Assembly (NCBI GenBank): GCA_963756545.1
Contig: CAVWNY010000008.1
Location: 496,001 to 560,000 of the forward strand
From: DATFDN01 sp963756545
GTDB taxonomy: Bacteria; Pseudomonadota; Alphaproteobacteria; Acetobacterales; Acetobacteraceae
Reading direction: 5' to 3'
DNA length: 64,000 nt
The notes below the pieces were generated by a model. The model was not told where the DNA came from. It worked only from the letters and a program-made list of their open reading frames with translations, and ran no database searches. Shown piece by piece: positions 1-8,782 of the stretch. The translations under genes were made by a program, and so were the position numbers. How positions within the stretch are numbered: position 1 is the first letter of the stretch; every line of letters begins with the position of its first letter.

Positions 1-1
1 C

Positions 2-220
2 GCCCTGCCGCGCCGCGTGGCGAGCGCGGCCGTGTTCGCGCCGGCCGCGCTGGTCCCCCGCGCCAGCCCCCGCCTGATCGGCGCGCGCTGGCGGCTCGCT
101 TACTCGGCCGGCTTTATCCGCGCAGCATTCGGCTGGCAGGCGGCCGCGGCGGCCGAGCGCATCGCCCGCCGCGCGCGGGGCGGAATCCGCCGGCCGGCCG
201 ATGCTCAGATCGCCATGTAG
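2..220 (+). CDS. C-terminal end of an unidentified protein (cut by window edge)
   Basis: An open frame runs in from the left edge and stops with TAG at 218-220. The visible part is about 72 residues, rich in Ala and Arg, with one moderately hydrophobic stretch near its start. Its stop lies inside the 3' end of the convergent SDR gene, a 16-bp tail-to-tail overlap. I do not recognise a family. A long random open frame is easy to get at this GC content, so the coding call is weak. Confidence 0.25.
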   Translation, partial: ALPRRVASAAVFAPAALVPRASPRLIGARWRLAYSAGFIRAAFGWQAAAAAERIARRARGGIRRPADAQIAM

Positions 221-972
221 CCGCCATCGACGTTGTAGCAGGCGCCGGTGACAAAGGAGGCGCGCTCCGAGCAGAGCCAGGCCACCATCTCGGCGATCTC
301 CTCGGGCTCGCCCATGCGGTGGAACGGGACCATCGCCATGAGCTGCTCGCCGCGCCGGCGCATCGTGTCCTCGGTCATGCGCGTGCGGATGTAGCCGGGG
401 CAGACCGCGTTCACCCGGATGTTCTCCGGCGCATACTCGAGCGCAGCGGTCTTGGTCAGACCCAGGACGCCGTGCTTGGCCGCGACATAGGCCGAGGAGG
501 TGGGCAGGCCGATCAGCCCGGCGATCGAGCCCGTGTTGACGATCGCGCCCCCGCCATGCGCCTGCATGTGCAGCAGCTCGTGCTTCATGCATAGCCACAC
601 GCCCTTGAGGTTGACCGCGATCATGCGATCGAACGAGGCATCCGCCCATTCCGCCGTGCGCTTGCCGGCGGCGTCCACCTGATAACCGGCGATCCCGGCG
701 TTGTTGAACGCGCAGTCCAGCCGCCCAAAGGCCGAGACCGTCGCGCGCACCATCGCCTCGACCTGCTCGGCCTCGGTCACCTCGCAGGCGAGCGAAACCG
801 CCTGGCCGCCCGCCTGGTTCACCAGCGCCACCGTCTCGCCCGCCATCTCGGCCGACAGGTCGACCACCGCCACGCGCGCGCCCTCGCGGGCGAAGATCAG
901 CGCCGCCGAGCGGCCGATGCCGCCGCCGCCGCCGGTGATGAGCGCCGCCTTGCCTTCGAGCATCCCGGCCAT
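205..972 (-). CDS. SDR family NAD(P)-dependent oxidoreductase
   Basis: Classical short-chain dehydrogenase/reductase of about 255 residues, the usual length. The cofactor glycine motif TGGGGGIG is at residues 13-20, NNAG at 89-92, the catalytic Ser148 and YVAAK (Tyr161, Lys165), then RVNAVCPG just downstream. All catalytic residues are present, so it should be an active cytosolic dehydrogenase, probably NAD-preferring because Asp follows the second strand (VAVVD). The substrate cannot be told. I chose the ATG at 972 because GGGGAG sits 7 bases upstream; the frame stays open to 1116 but that extension looks unlike any SDR N-terminus. It is divergent from ada across about 240 bp. Confidence 0.9.
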   Translation of the reverse strand: MAGMLEGKAALITGGGGGIGRSAALIFAREGARVAVVDLSAEMAGETVALVNQAGGQAVSLACEVTEAEQVEAMVRATVSAFGRLDCAFNNAGIAGYQVDAAGKRTAEWADASFDRMIAVNLKGVWLCMKHELLHMQAHGGGAIVNTGSIAGLIGLPTSSAYVAAKHGVLGLTKTAALEYAPENIRVNAVCPGYIRTRMTEDTMRRRGEQLMAMVPFHRMGEPEEIAEMVAWLCSERASFVTGACYNVDGGYMAI

Positions 973-1214
973 GATTGTTCTCCCCGCTTGTGTGCGGGGC
1001 GATCCTTTCAAATCCGCGGCGCGGCGGCTAGCGTGGCCGATGCGGGGGGTCAGGGCCGACAAGCGCGAGCGCATCCTGGCGAAGGCGGCGCGGCTCGCTC
1101 CATCTCGCGTCGTCACCCAGCAGACCGGATAGCGTGTTCAAGCTAGCCCCCTGAGGCGGATGTCGGCGCAAGCCTCGGATGGCGCCGCGGGGTCGGCGGC
1201 GCCAGATTGGGGGC

Positions 1215-2288
1215 ATGACACAGACCCTTTCCCTTCCTTCCGAGGATCGCCTGTGGACCGCCGTGTTGCGGCGCGAGACGGGCGGCGACTTCCTGTATGC
1301 CGTCACGACGATGGGCGTTTACTGCCGTCCCGGCTGCCCTTCGCGCCAGCCGCTGCGGCGGAATGTGCGGTTCTTCGGCTCGATCGGCGAGGCCGAGGCG
1401 GCGGGATTCCGCGCCTGCAAGCGGTGCGATCCCAAGGGCGAGCGCGCGCGGATCGCCCAGGAGGTCGTGCGCGACGCCTGCGCCTTCATCGAGACCGAGG
1501 AGGAAATCCCCTCGCTCGAGCGGCTTGCCGCGCGGTCGGGCTATTCGCGGTTCCACTTCCTGCGCCTTTTTCGCGCCCATACGGGCCTGACGCCGCGCAG
1601 TTACACCGAGGGCGTCCGCGCGCGCCGGCTGCACGCCGCGCTCGCCGCCGGAGACCGGGTGGCCGACGCGGTGGCCGGTGCGGGCTTCGGCTCGGAGAGC
1701 CGGGTGTACGAGCGCACCGGCGCGCTGCTCGGCATGACGCCGGGGACGGCCCGCCGGGGCGGCGCGGGCGAGGTCATCCGCACCGCCTTCGCCGACTGCC
1801 CTTTCGGGCGCCTGCTGATCGGCGCGACGGAGCAGGGCGTGTGCTTTGTCGGGTTCGCCGAGCCGGATTCGGCGCTGGAAGGCGATCTGCGCCGGCGCTT
1901 CCCGCGCGCCGAGGTGGTGCGCGACGACCCCGGCCTGGCGGAGACGGTCGGCGCCGTGCTGCGCTTCATCGAGGAGCCGCGCGAGGCGCTGTCCCTGCCG
2001 CTCGATCTGCGCGGGACCGCCTTCCAGCTCCGCGTCTGGCAGGCGCTGACCCGCATCCCGCCCGGAGAGACGCGCAGCTACGCCGATCTCGCCGCCATGG
2101 TCGGCAATCCGCGCGCGGTCCGCGCGGTGGCGCGAAGCTGCGCGGTCAACCCGGTCTCGCTCGCCGTGCCCTGCCACCGCGTCGTGGGCAGCGACGGCGA
2201 CCTGACGGGCTATCGCTGGGGCGTGCCGCGCAAGCGCGCGCTGCTGGAACGGGAGAAGGCCGCGCGGGCCGCGCGCAATCCAGGGTGA
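1215..2288 (+). CDS. ada: Bifunctional Ada: DNA repair methyltransferase and AraC-type regulator
   Basis: 357 residues, close to E. coli Ada. The N-terminal zinc domain has the four Cys (C37 and C41 in VYCRPGC, C68 and C71 in CKRC); the first is the methylphosphotriester acceptor in this family. An AraC-type helix-turn-helix region follows (about 85-185), then an O6-methylguanine-DNA methyltransferase domain with the active-site PCHRV motif at Cys320. The protein removes alkyl groups from DNA by suicide transfer and, once methylated, activates the adaptive response. The ATG at 1215 follows a GGGGG stretch; an upstream ATG at 1179 adds 12 unlikely residues. No alkA or alkB gene is adjacent. 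Confidence 0.95.
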   Translation: MTQTLSLPSEDRLWTAVLRRETGGDFLYAVTTMGVYCRPGCPSRQPLRRNVRFFGSIGEAEAAGFRACKRCDPKGERARIAQEVVRDACAFIETEEEIPSLERLAARSGYSRFHFLRLFRAHTGLTPRSYTEGVRARRLHAALAAGDRVADAVAGAGFGSESRVYERTGALLGMTPGTARRGGAGEVIRTAFADCPFGRLLIGATEQGVCFVGFAEPDSALEGDLRRRFPRAEVVRDDPGLAETVGAVLRFIEEPREALSLPLDLRGTAFQLRVWQALTRIPPGETRSYADLAAMVGNPRAVRAVARSCAVNPVSLAVPCHRVVGSDGDLTGYRWGVPRKRALLEREKAARAARNPG

Positions 2289-2345
2289 GTGTGGCCCTCC
2301 GGAGCGCATGAGACTATGCTCGGCTTGCCGCTCAAGGAGATCGCC

Positions 2346-3125
2346 ATGCGACTGTCGGGCAAAATCGGCATGGTCACGGCCGCCGCCTCCGGCATGGGCC
2401 GGGCCGGGGCGATTCGCTTTGGCCGGGAGGGGGCGGCGGTCGCCGTGGTGGACATCGACGAAGCCGGCGCGCGTGCTGTTGCCGACGAGATCACCCACGC
2501 CGGCGGCCGGGCGCTCGCGCTCTCGGGCGATCTGCGCGAGGACGGCTTCGCCAGGGAGATCGTCCGCGAGACGACGCGCGCGTTCGGTGGCCTGGATTTC
2601 GTCTGGAACCACGTCGGGCACCCCGGGCCGGCATCCATCGAGGGACTCGACTGGAAGGATTTCGAGCTGGCGATGGACCTGAACGTGCGCACCGTCCTGG
2701 TGACGACCGAGGCGGCGATCCCGGAACTGCGCGCGCGCGGCGGCGGCGCGCTGCTCTACACGGCCTCGACTTCCGGCCTCGTCGGCTCGCAGTTCAGCCC
2801 GGTGTACAACATCGCCAAATTCGGCATCGTCGGCTTGGTGCACGGGCTCGCCAAGCGGTACGCGCGCGAGAACATCCGCGTCAACGCCGTCTGTCCCGGC
2901 CCGACGGACACGCCGATGCTGCGGGTCTTCGTGGCCCGTCCCGATAGCCAGCTTCCGCCCGGAGAGACGCCGGAGAGCCTCGTCGCCAAGCGCGGCGGGC
3001 AGGTTCCGATGGGCCGGCCCGCGCGGCCCGAGGAGGTCGCGAACGCCGCGCTGTTCCTGCTCTCCGACGAGGCGTCGTACGTGACGGGCGTGGCGCTGCC
3101 GGTGGACGGCGGCGCGACCGCCTGA
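2346..3125 (+). CDS. SDR family oxidoreductase
   Basis: 259-residue classical SDR. The glycine-rich loop is TAAASGMGR (11-19), an Ala-containing variant of TGxxxGxG; NHVG at 88-91 replaces the usual NNAG; the catalytic Ser is near 141-143, with Tyr154 and Lys158 in YNIAK. The C-terminal SYVTGVALPVDGG signature is intact. AAGGAG about 7 bases before the ATG at 2346 decides the start over an upstream ATG at 2289. It lies 57 bp behind ada on the same strand, but a functional link is not evident. The His-for-Asn change at the third catalytic-tetrad motif is worth noting; NHVG occurs in some fungal and bacterial SDRs, so activity is still plausible. Confidence 0.9.
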   Translation: MRLSGKIGMVTAAASGMGRAGAIRFGREGAAVAVVDIDEAGARAVADEITHAGGRALALSGDLREDGFAREIVRETTRAFGGLDFVWNHVGHPGPASIEGLDWKDFELAMDLNVRTVLVTTEAAIPELRARGGGALLYTASTSGLVGSQFSPVYNIAKFGIVGLVHGLAKRYARENIRVNAVCPGPTDTPMLRVFVARPDSQLPPGETPESLVAKRGGQVPMGRPARPEEVANAALFLLSDEASYVTGVALPVDGGATA

Positions 3126-3208
3126 CCGGCCTCTGGGTCTCGCGAACCGCTGCTGCAACCGGCTCGGGATGCGAGCGCTTCATCCCTCAGATCGCAGGGA
3201 GATCCACC

Positions 3209-4369
3209 GTGACGATGATCCCGTTCGACACCGGGTTGCTGGACCGGCTGATGGAGACGGCCGGCATCGACGTGCTGCTCGTCACGTCGAAGCACAACGT
3301 GCAGTACCTTCTCGGCGACTATCGCTTCTTCTTCTTCGACTACATGGACGCGATCGGCAAGAGCCGCTACCTGCCCATCGTGATCTATCCGAGGGGCGCG
3401 CCCGGCAAGGCAGGCTATGTCGGGAATAGGATGGAATCCTACACCAAGGAGGTCCGGCCGTTCTGGGTACCGGAGTTCCTGCCCAAGGCGTCGGGCTCGG
3501 TCGATGCGATGCAGCTCGCGATCGAGCACATGCGCCGGCTCAACCTGCCGGCGTCCCGCCTCGGCATCGAGTCCGGCTTCCTACCGGCGGACGCGGCTGA
3601 AGCCCTGCGCGGGGCTTTCCCCGACAGCCGCCTCGTGGACGCGCTCGGCGTGCTGGAGCGCCTGCGCGCCCGCAAGACGAAAGACGAGCTGGACAAGCTC
3701 CGTCGCGCCTCGGAGGGTGTGATCGCCTCGATGCTGGCGGTGATCGGCGGCCACGGCGCCGGGACGACGAAGCGGCAATTGGTCGAGGCGCTGCGGCGCG
3801 AGGAGGTGAACCGGGGGCTCACCTTCGAATACTGCCTCATCACAGCGGGCACGAGCCTCAACCGCGCGCCGTCCGAGCAGCCTTGGCAGGAGGGGGACAT
3901 CCTCTCGCTCAACTCGGGAGGCAATTACCAGGGCTATATCGGCGACATCTGCCGCATGGCGGTGCTGGGGGAGCCCGACAGCGAGTTGCGGGATCTGCTT
4001 GCCGAGGTGGACGCGATCCAGCAGGCGGCGATACGCCCGGTGCGTGCGGGCGCCCGGGGGAACGAGATCTACGCAGGCGCGGGCGACGCGCTCGCCCGGT
4101 CCGCGAATCGCGAGCACATCGAGTTCGTCGCGCACGGCATGGGCCTGGTCACGCACGAAGTGCCGCACCTGACCGACAAGGGGCCGGTCCCGTATCCGGC
4201 CGAGGACGCGGACCGCGCGCTGGAGTCCGGCATGGTGCTGTCCATCGAAACCACCTTGCAGCACAAGCGGCGGGGTTTCATCAAGCTCGAGGACACCGTC
4301 GCGGTGACGCAGGAAGGGTTCGAGATGCTGGGCACCGATGGCCGCGGCTGGAACCGGGGCGGGGGTTAA
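3209..4369 (+). CDS. M24 (creatinase/aminopeptidase P fold) protein with altered metal site
   Basis: 386 residues: an N-terminal creatinase-like domain (about 1-150) and a C-terminal pita-bread M24 domain (about 155-380). The second Asp (D246 in GYIGD), His309 (AHGMGL), Glu347 (SIET) and Glu361 (KLED) of the dinuclear metal site are visible. The first Asp, expected in a DxG motif, is Asn235 (LSLNSGG). Xaa-Pro peptidases need this ligand, while metal-independent creatinase-type hydrolases have lost some. The substrate is unknown; C-N hydrolysis of a small amino-acid derivative is as likely as peptide cleavage. The start is GTG at 3209 with AGGGAG about 7 bases upstream. Confidence 0.85.
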   Translation: MTMIPFDTGLLDRLMETAGIDVLLVTSKHNVQYLLGDYRFFFFDYMDAIGKSRYLPIVIYPRGAPGKAGYVGNRMESYTKEVRPFWVPEFLPKASGSVDAMQLAIEHMRRLNLPASRLGIESGFLPADAAEALRGAFPDSRLVDALGVLERLRARKTKDELDKLRRASEGVIASMLAVIGGHGAGTTKRQLVEALRREEVNRGLTFEYCLITAGTSLNRAPSEQPWQEGDILSLNSGGNYQGYIGDICRMAVLGEPDSELRDLLAEVDAIQQAAIRPVRAGARGNEIYAGAGDALARSANREHIEFVAHGMGLVTHEVPHLTDKGPVPYPAEDADRALESGMVLSIETTLQHKRRGFIKLEDTVAVTQEGFEMLGTDGRGWNRGGG

Positions 4370-4413
4370 CCAAGTCCCGGGCTCCGGGCGTTGGGCAGCG
4401 GGAGGACCCAGGA

Positions 4414-4728
4414 ATGCTGAGATTGATGATTTTTACTGCGATCGTGCTGACGGCCTCGGGGAGCGCCTTCACGCAGGCCGCCGGCGCGGGCCGCTCGAAT
4501 GACCAGGCCTACGAGAAGGGGCTGAGCGCGATCCCCGGAAGCGGCAGCAGCGTGATCCCGGGTGGCCCGGGCACCGGCCCGGCCGGCCGCAACGGCCAGT
4601 CGGGGGGCGAGTACGCGGGAAACGGTTCGGCGCGCGAGGCGCCAGCCGGCGTCGGCGCTTCGGTCGGGATGAACACCGGAAGCGGCGGCAGCGGCAAGCC
4701 GGGCGGCCAGGCCGGGGCGGCGCGCTGA
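4414..4728 (+). CDS. Small exported Gly/Ser-rich protein, unknown function
   Basis: 104 residues starting at an ATG with a strong GGAGGA ribosome-binding site 7 bases upstream. Residues 1 to about 23 form a signal peptide (a short basic start, then a hydrophobic run ending near SAFTQAAG). The mature part is low-complexity, rich in Gly, Ser, Pro and Ala, with GSGSS, IPGG and GSGGSGKPGG stretches, no Cys and few aromatics, so it is likely disordered and periplasmic or secreted. No family is recognised. It follows the M24 gene by 44 bp and converges with corC. Confidence 0.65.
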   Translation: MLRLMIFTAIVLTASGSAFTQAAGAGRSNDQAYEKGLSAIPGSGSSVIPGGPGTGPAGRNGQSGGEYAGNGSAREAPAGVGASVGMNTGSGGSGKPGGQAGAAR

Positions 4729-4756
4729 CCGGCGGCTGCAAGCGCCTCCGCCTCGG

Positions 4757-5662
4757 TCACGCCGCCTCTTGCCGGGGCGACCCGTTTTCTCCGATCGGCG
4801 CCGTCCGCCGCACCCGCAATCGCCGGATGCGGCGGGGATCGGCTTCCAGGACCTGGAACTCGAGCCCGCCCGAATGACTGACCACCTCGCCGCGCGCCGG
4901 AACGCGCCCGGCCAGGGTGAACACCAGGCCGCCGACCGTGTTGATATCGGACTCGCGCTCGTCCTCGGTCAGCACGGCGCCCAGCCGCTTCTCGAACTCC
5001 TCGACGGGCAGGCGGGCGTTGATGTCGAGCGCGCCGTCCGGCCGTTCCACGATCATCGGCCCCTCGACCTCGTCGTGCTCGTCGGCGATCGGGCCGACGA
5101 TCGTCTCCACCAGATCCTCGATCGTCACCAGCCCGTCGATGCCGCCGTACTCGTCCACCACCAGCGCGAGGTGCATTCGCACCTGACGCATCTGCAACAG
5201 CAGGTCGAGCACCGGAATCTGCGGCGCCACCATCAGCGGGCGGCGAAGGATCTTCTCCAGCGAGAAGTCTTCCGGATGGCCCACGAACGCATAGACATCC
5301 TTGATGTGAACCATGCCCAAGATGTCGTCGAGCTGCTCGCGATAGACCGGCAGGCGCGAGTGCCCGTCCGCGCGGATCTGCTCGACCGCCGTCTGAAATC
5401 CGGTGTCGAGGCGAATCGCCACGATGTCGGTGCGCGGCACCATCACGTCCGCGGCGGTGGTCTCACGCATCCGCAGCACATTGTTGATGAGCGCCCGCTC
5501 GTGGCGGTCGAGCTCCGGCGTGCGGCCGGGCGTCTGCGGCGCCTCGGCCGCCTCCTGCACCAGCTCCGCGATCGAATCGCGGACGCTGTGCTCGATCTGC
5601 CGGCGATTGAGGAGCGTTCGTACGCGCCCCAGCAGGCCGAGGCGGGCCAATGCGCCGCTCAT
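4757..5662 (-). CDS. corC: CorC/HlyC-type CBS-pair protein
   Basis: 301 residues. Two CBS domains (about 65-190, with VMVPRTDI and MVHIKDVY, then VVDEYGGIDGLVTIEDLVE) are followed by a CorC_HlyC transporter-associated domain with the conserved NTVGGLVF. There is no membrane DUF21 domain, so this is the soluble CorC form, which in enterobacteria is tied to magnesium/cobalt efflux. It is the last gene of miaB-phoH-ybeY-corC, and its ATG overlaps the ybeY stop (ATGA). The frame is open upstream to 6244 but that stretch is an out-of-frame copy of ybeY. The exact biochemical role is inferred from the family only. Confidence 0.9.
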   Translation of the reverse strand: MSGALARLGLLGRVRTLLNRRQIEHSVRDSIAELVQEAAEAPQTPGRTPELDRHERALINNVLRMRETTAADVMVPRTDIVAIRLDTGFQTAVEQIRADGHSRLPVYREQLDDILGMVHIKDVYAFVGHPEDFSLEKILRRPLMVAPQIPVLDLLLQMRQVRMHLALVVDEYGGIDGLVTIEDLVETIVGPIADEHDEVEGPMIVERPDGALDINARLPVEEFEKRLGAVLTEDERESDINTVGGLVFTLAGRVPARGEVVSHSGGLEFQVLEADPRRIRRLRVRRTAPIGENGSPRQEAA

Positions 5663-6141
5663 GGGCCGTTCATCCGGGGTCTCCACGGATTGGGCACGCC
5701 GATGCGGCGCAGCAGCCGAGCCTCCGCCATCTCCATCCGCCGCGCCTCTCCGGGATGATGGTGGTCGTGCCCGGCGAGGTGCAGCGCGCCGTGCAGGACC
5801 AGATGCGCCAGATGGTGCGACGGCCGCTGCCCGGAAGCCGCCGCCTCGCGCCGCACCACGCCCAGCGCCAGCACGATCTGGCCCGGCAGCTCCGGGGCGG
5901 GCGGGTCGTAGGTCAGCACGTTCGTTGCCTTGTCGCAGCCGCGGTCGCGCGCGTTGAGCCGGCGCACGGTGCGGTCGTCGGCGAGCAGCACGGTCAGCTT
6001 CATGCAGGGCCCCGCCCGGGTCGCCCGCGCCGCAATCCGCGCCGCGCCGGGCACGAGCCGCCGCCAGCCGGGCTCCGTGATGATGACCTCGGGATCGTGG
6101 GAGTGCCCCGCTTTCGCGGGGGCGGTACTTGCCGGCTCCAT
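5659..6141 (-). CDS. ybeY: Endoribonuclease YbeY (rRNA maturation factor)
   Basis: 160 residues. The metal-binding H-x3-H-x5-H motif is visible in HGALHLAGHDHHH, and the central RxLNxxxRGxDKATNVLTY region of the family is present. YbeY is a zinc-dependent single-strand RNase needed for 16S rRNA 3'-end processing and ribosome quality control. The ATG at 6141 lies 2 bases after the phoH stop and the gene ends in a 4-base overlap with corC, so the three are almost certainly co-translated. The first 30 or so residues are less conserved, and an internal ATG before KLTVLL (about residue 45) is an alternative start. Confidence 0.92.
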   Translation of the reverse strand: MEPASTAPAKAGHSHDPEVIITEPGWRRLVPGAARIAARATRAGPCMKLTVLLADDRTVRRLNARDRGCDKATNVLTYDPPAPELPGQIVLALGVVRREAAASGQRPSHHLAHLVLHGALHLAGHDHHHPGEARRMEMAEARLLRRIGVPNPWRPRMNGP

Positions 6142-6143
6142 CG

Positions 6144-7211
6144 TTACGTGGCGGACGCCGCCTCCGGCTGCAAGGTTGGCTCCCTGACGCGACGCTGCTC
6201 CCGCCGCTTGTCGCCGGCCGCTGCCTCGCGCTGGTCGTAGGCATCGACGATGCGCGCCACCAGCGGGTGACGCACCACGTCGCGCTTGTCGAAGCGCACC
6301 ACGCCGATGCCAGGCACGCCCTCCAGCGTCTCCATCGCGTCGCGCAGACCGGAGGCGACGCCGCCGGGCAGGTCGATCTGGCTCAGATCGCCGGTCACGA
6401 CCATGCGGGTGCCCTCGCCCATGCGGGTGAGGAACATCTTCATCTGCACCGCCGTCGTGTTCTGCGCCTCGTCCAGGATGACATAGGCGTGGGCCAGCGT
6501 CCGCCCGCGCATGAAAGCCAGGGGAGCGACCTCGATCTCGCCGTTGTTGAGGCGGCGCATCACCTGGTCGGCCGGCATCATGTCGTTGAGCGCGTCGTAA
6601 AGGGGACGCAGATAGGGATCGACCTTTTCCTTCAGGTCGCCCGGCAGGAAGCCGAGCCGCTCCCCGGCCTCGACGGCGGGACGCGAGAGCACGATGCGGT
6701 CGACCCTGCCCGATTGCAGCATCGCCACCGCCTGCGCGACCGCGAGATAGGTCTTGCCGGTGCCGGCCGGCCCGACCGCGAACACCATCTCCTGCGCGGC
6801 CAGCGCCTCCATGTAAACGGCCTGACCGCCGCTGCGCGGGCCGACGGCGCCGCGTCGGGTGCGGATAGCCGGCAGGTCCGACAGCGGCAGGCGGGGGTCG
6901 GTGTCTGCGTCGGCAAGGCGGATCGCCGCCTCGACCTCCGCCCGGCCTACGCTCTCGCCGCGCTCCAGTCGGGCCCACAGCCCCTCCAGGGCGGCCTGCG
7001 CGGCCTCGACGCGGGACGTTTCCCCCGCGATCGCCACGCGGTTGCCGCGACACGACACGCGCACCCCCATCGCCTGCTCGATGCGGACCAGATGCCGGTC
7101 ATGGTCGCCGAGCAGCAACGGCAGCAACATGTTGTCGCGGAAATGCAAGGTCACGGCCTTCCCGTCAGCGCGGGGAGGCGGTGTGGTCGCGATCGTGGCG
7201 GCGTGGCTCAA
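6144..7211 (-). CDS. phoH: PhoH-like ATPase
   Basis: 355 residues with an N-terminal KH-like region (about 30-80) and a PhoH ATPase domain. Walker A is GPAGTGKT at 147-154 and Walker B is in VILDEAQN; the GDLSQIDLP sensor motif is also present. The family binds and hydrolyses ATP and is linked to RNA metabolism, which fits its position between miaB (tRNA modification) and ybeY (rRNA processing). Its ATG overlaps the miaB stop by 4 bases. Residues after about 320 are Arg-rich and poorly conserved. Confidence 0.93.
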   Translation of the reverse strand: MSHAATIATTPPPRADGKAVTLHFRDNMLLPLLLGDHDRHLVRIEQAMGVRVSCRGNRVAIAGETSRVEAAQAALEGLWARLERGESVGRAEVEAAIRLADADTDPRLPLSDLPAIRTRRGAVGPRSGGQAVYMEALAAQEMVFAVGPAGTGKTYLAVAQAVAMLQSGRVDRIVLSRPAVEAGERLGFLPGDLKEKVDPYLRPLYDALNDMMPADQVMRRLNNGEIEVAPLAFMRGRTLAHAYVILDEAQNTTAVQMKMFLTRMGEGTRMVVTGDLSQIDLPGGVASGLRDAMETLEGVPGIGVVRFDKRDVVRHPLVARIVDAYDQREAAAGDKRREQRRVREPTLQPEAASAT

Positions 7212-8611
7212 GCGGCGGCATCCTCCGTGTAAAGGGTTCCCGAGAGAGAGTTGGGGAGCGCGGCGGCGATCCGCACCAAGGCTTCGGCGCCGATCAGCTC
7301 CGCAGGGCCGGAAACGTGAACAGGCTGGAGATAGGGTGAGCGTCCGGTGACCTGGCCCGGATGACGCCCCGGCCCGGTGAACAGCACGGGCACGGACCGC
7401 CCGACGCAGTCCCGGCCGAACCGCGCCTGCTGTGCCCGCAGCAGGGTTTGCAGCTCCCGCAGGCGCCGATCCTTCTCGGCCTCGGGCACCTGGCCGGGGG
7501 CGTCGGCCGCGGGCGTCCCTGGCCGCGGGGAGTATTTGAAGCTGTACGCCTGGGCGAAGCCGACCGCCCGGACCAGCCTCATCGTCGCCTCGAAGTCCGC
7601 GTCGGTCTCGCCGGGATGGCCCACGATGAAGTCCGACGACAGGGCGATGTCAGGGCGCGCGGCGCGCAACTGCTCGACGATGCGAAGATAGTCGGCCGCG
7701 CGATGGCGCCGGTTCATGGCTGCCAACACCCTATCCGACCCGGACTGCACCGGCAGATGAAGAAACGGCATCAGGCGAGGAAGGTCACGGTGCGCGGCGA
7801 TCAGCTCCTCGTCCATGTCCCTGGGATGGGAGGTCGCGTAGCGCAGCCGCGCCACTCCCGGCACGTCGGCAAGAGCGCGCAGCAGCCGGGCAAGGTTCCA
7901 TGTCCCGCCGTCCGTGCCCGCGCCATGCCAGGCGTTGACGTTCTGCCCGAGCAGCGTGATCTCTCGCGCGCCCTGCTCCGCCAGCCGCCGCGCCTCCGCG
8001 ATCACGGCTTGCGCCGCCCGGCTCTGCTCGGCGCCCCGCGTATAGGGCACCACGCAGAAGCTGCAGAACTTGTCGCAACCCTCCTGGATCGAAAGGAAGG
8101 CTGTGACGCCCTGCGGGGCCGAGGCTTCGGGCAGGAAGTCGAACTTCGTCTCGGGCGGAAAATCGGTGTCGATCACCGCGCCCCCGGCGCGGGCGGCGCG
8201 GGCCACCATCTCGGGCAGGCGATGGTAGGTCTGCGGGCCTAGCACGATGTCCACGAAGGGCGCACGGGCCAGGATCTCCGCTCCCTCGGCCTGCGCCACG
8301 CAGCCGGCGACCGCCAGGATCATGCGCCCGCCCGCCGCCTCCTTCGCCTGCTTCAGCCGGCGCAGCCGCCCGAGTTCGGAAAACACCTTCTCGGCCGCCT
8401 TTTCGCGGATATGGCAGGTGTTGAGGATCACCATGTCCGCCCCGTCCGGCACCGGGCAGGGAGCGTAGCCGACCGGCGCCAGCACGTCGGCCATGCGGGC
8501 GCTGTCGTACACGTTCATCTGGCAGCCCCAGGTGATGACGTGAAGGCGCTTGCGCCCGAGGGCGTGGCCTGCTGTACGACCCAGGGTCTCGCTCGGCGCT
8601 GTCCCGGTCAT
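7208..8611 (-). CDS. miaB: tRNA-2-methylthio-N6-dimethylallyladenosine synthase MiaB
   Basis: 467 residues. The N-terminal MTTase domain has Cys30 (GCQMN), Cys66 and Cys104 for one 4Fe-4S cluster. The radical-SAM motif CxxxCxxC is C179/C183/C186 (CDKFCSFC). A C-terminal TRAM domain follows from about residue 390. The enzyme adds the methylthio group to i6A37 in tRNAs reading UNN codons. It heads the miaB-phoH-ybeY-corC operon. The ATG at 8611 has only a weak purine-rich stretch before it, but no better start fits the family N-terminus. Confidence 0.96.
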   Translation of the reverse strand: MTGTAPSETLGRTAGHALGRKRLHVITWGCQMNVYDSARMADVLAPVGYAPCPVPDGADMVILNTCHIREKAAEKVFSELGRLRRLKQAKEAAGGRMILAVAGCVAQAEGAEILARAPFVDIVLGPQTYHRLPEMVARAARAGGAVIDTDFPPETKFDFLPEASAPQGVTAFLSIQEGCDKFCSFCVVPYTRGAEQSRAAQAVIAEARRLAEQGAREITLLGQNVNAWHGAGTDGGTWNLARLLRALADVPGVARLRYATSHPRDMDEELIAAHRDLPRLMPFLHLPVQSGSDRVLAAMNRRHRAADYLRIVEQLRAARPDIALSSDFIVGHPGETDADFEATMRLVRAVGFAQAYSFKYSPRPGTPAADAPGQVPEAEKDRRLRELQTLLRAQQARFGRDCVGRSVPVLFTGPGRHPGQVTGRSPYLQPVHVSGPAELIGAEALVRIAAALPNSLSGTLYTEDAAA

Positions 8612-8752
8612 CGGCCCTGCTCTGCTCGACCGCGCCGGACCAGCCCGACGTGGGGAGCGGGAGGAATCGTCGGGCGGGGTCGGACGGTCAAGCGCGCATG
8701 GGTGCGGCGGTCCCTGGTCACGGCCGGAAGTGTGCCAACAAACACCGCCGAT

Positions 8753-8758
8753 TTGTCA
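8753..8758 (-). promoter_or_regulatory. Possible -35 element for the miaB operon
   Basis: The minus strand reads TTGACA here, a perfect sigma-70 -35 hexamer, about 140 bases before the miaB ATG in the only gap large enough to hold the operon promoter. The matching -10 is poor (CACACT or similar at 17-19 bases), so the call rests on the -35 alone. Confidence 0.3.
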
Positions 8759-8782
8759 ACGATTGTGTCACGCGAGGCATAA

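Noticed and set aside
1143..3158. 671-codon open frame on the minus strand
   Set aside because: It lies antisense to ada and the SDR gene, both of which have clear families; its Arg/Ala/Gly-rich composition is typical of a shadow frame in GC-rich DNA.
4757..6244. 495-codon extension of corC
   Set aside because: The extension is an alternative frame of ybeY, and the family start is at 5662 with a 4-base overlap.
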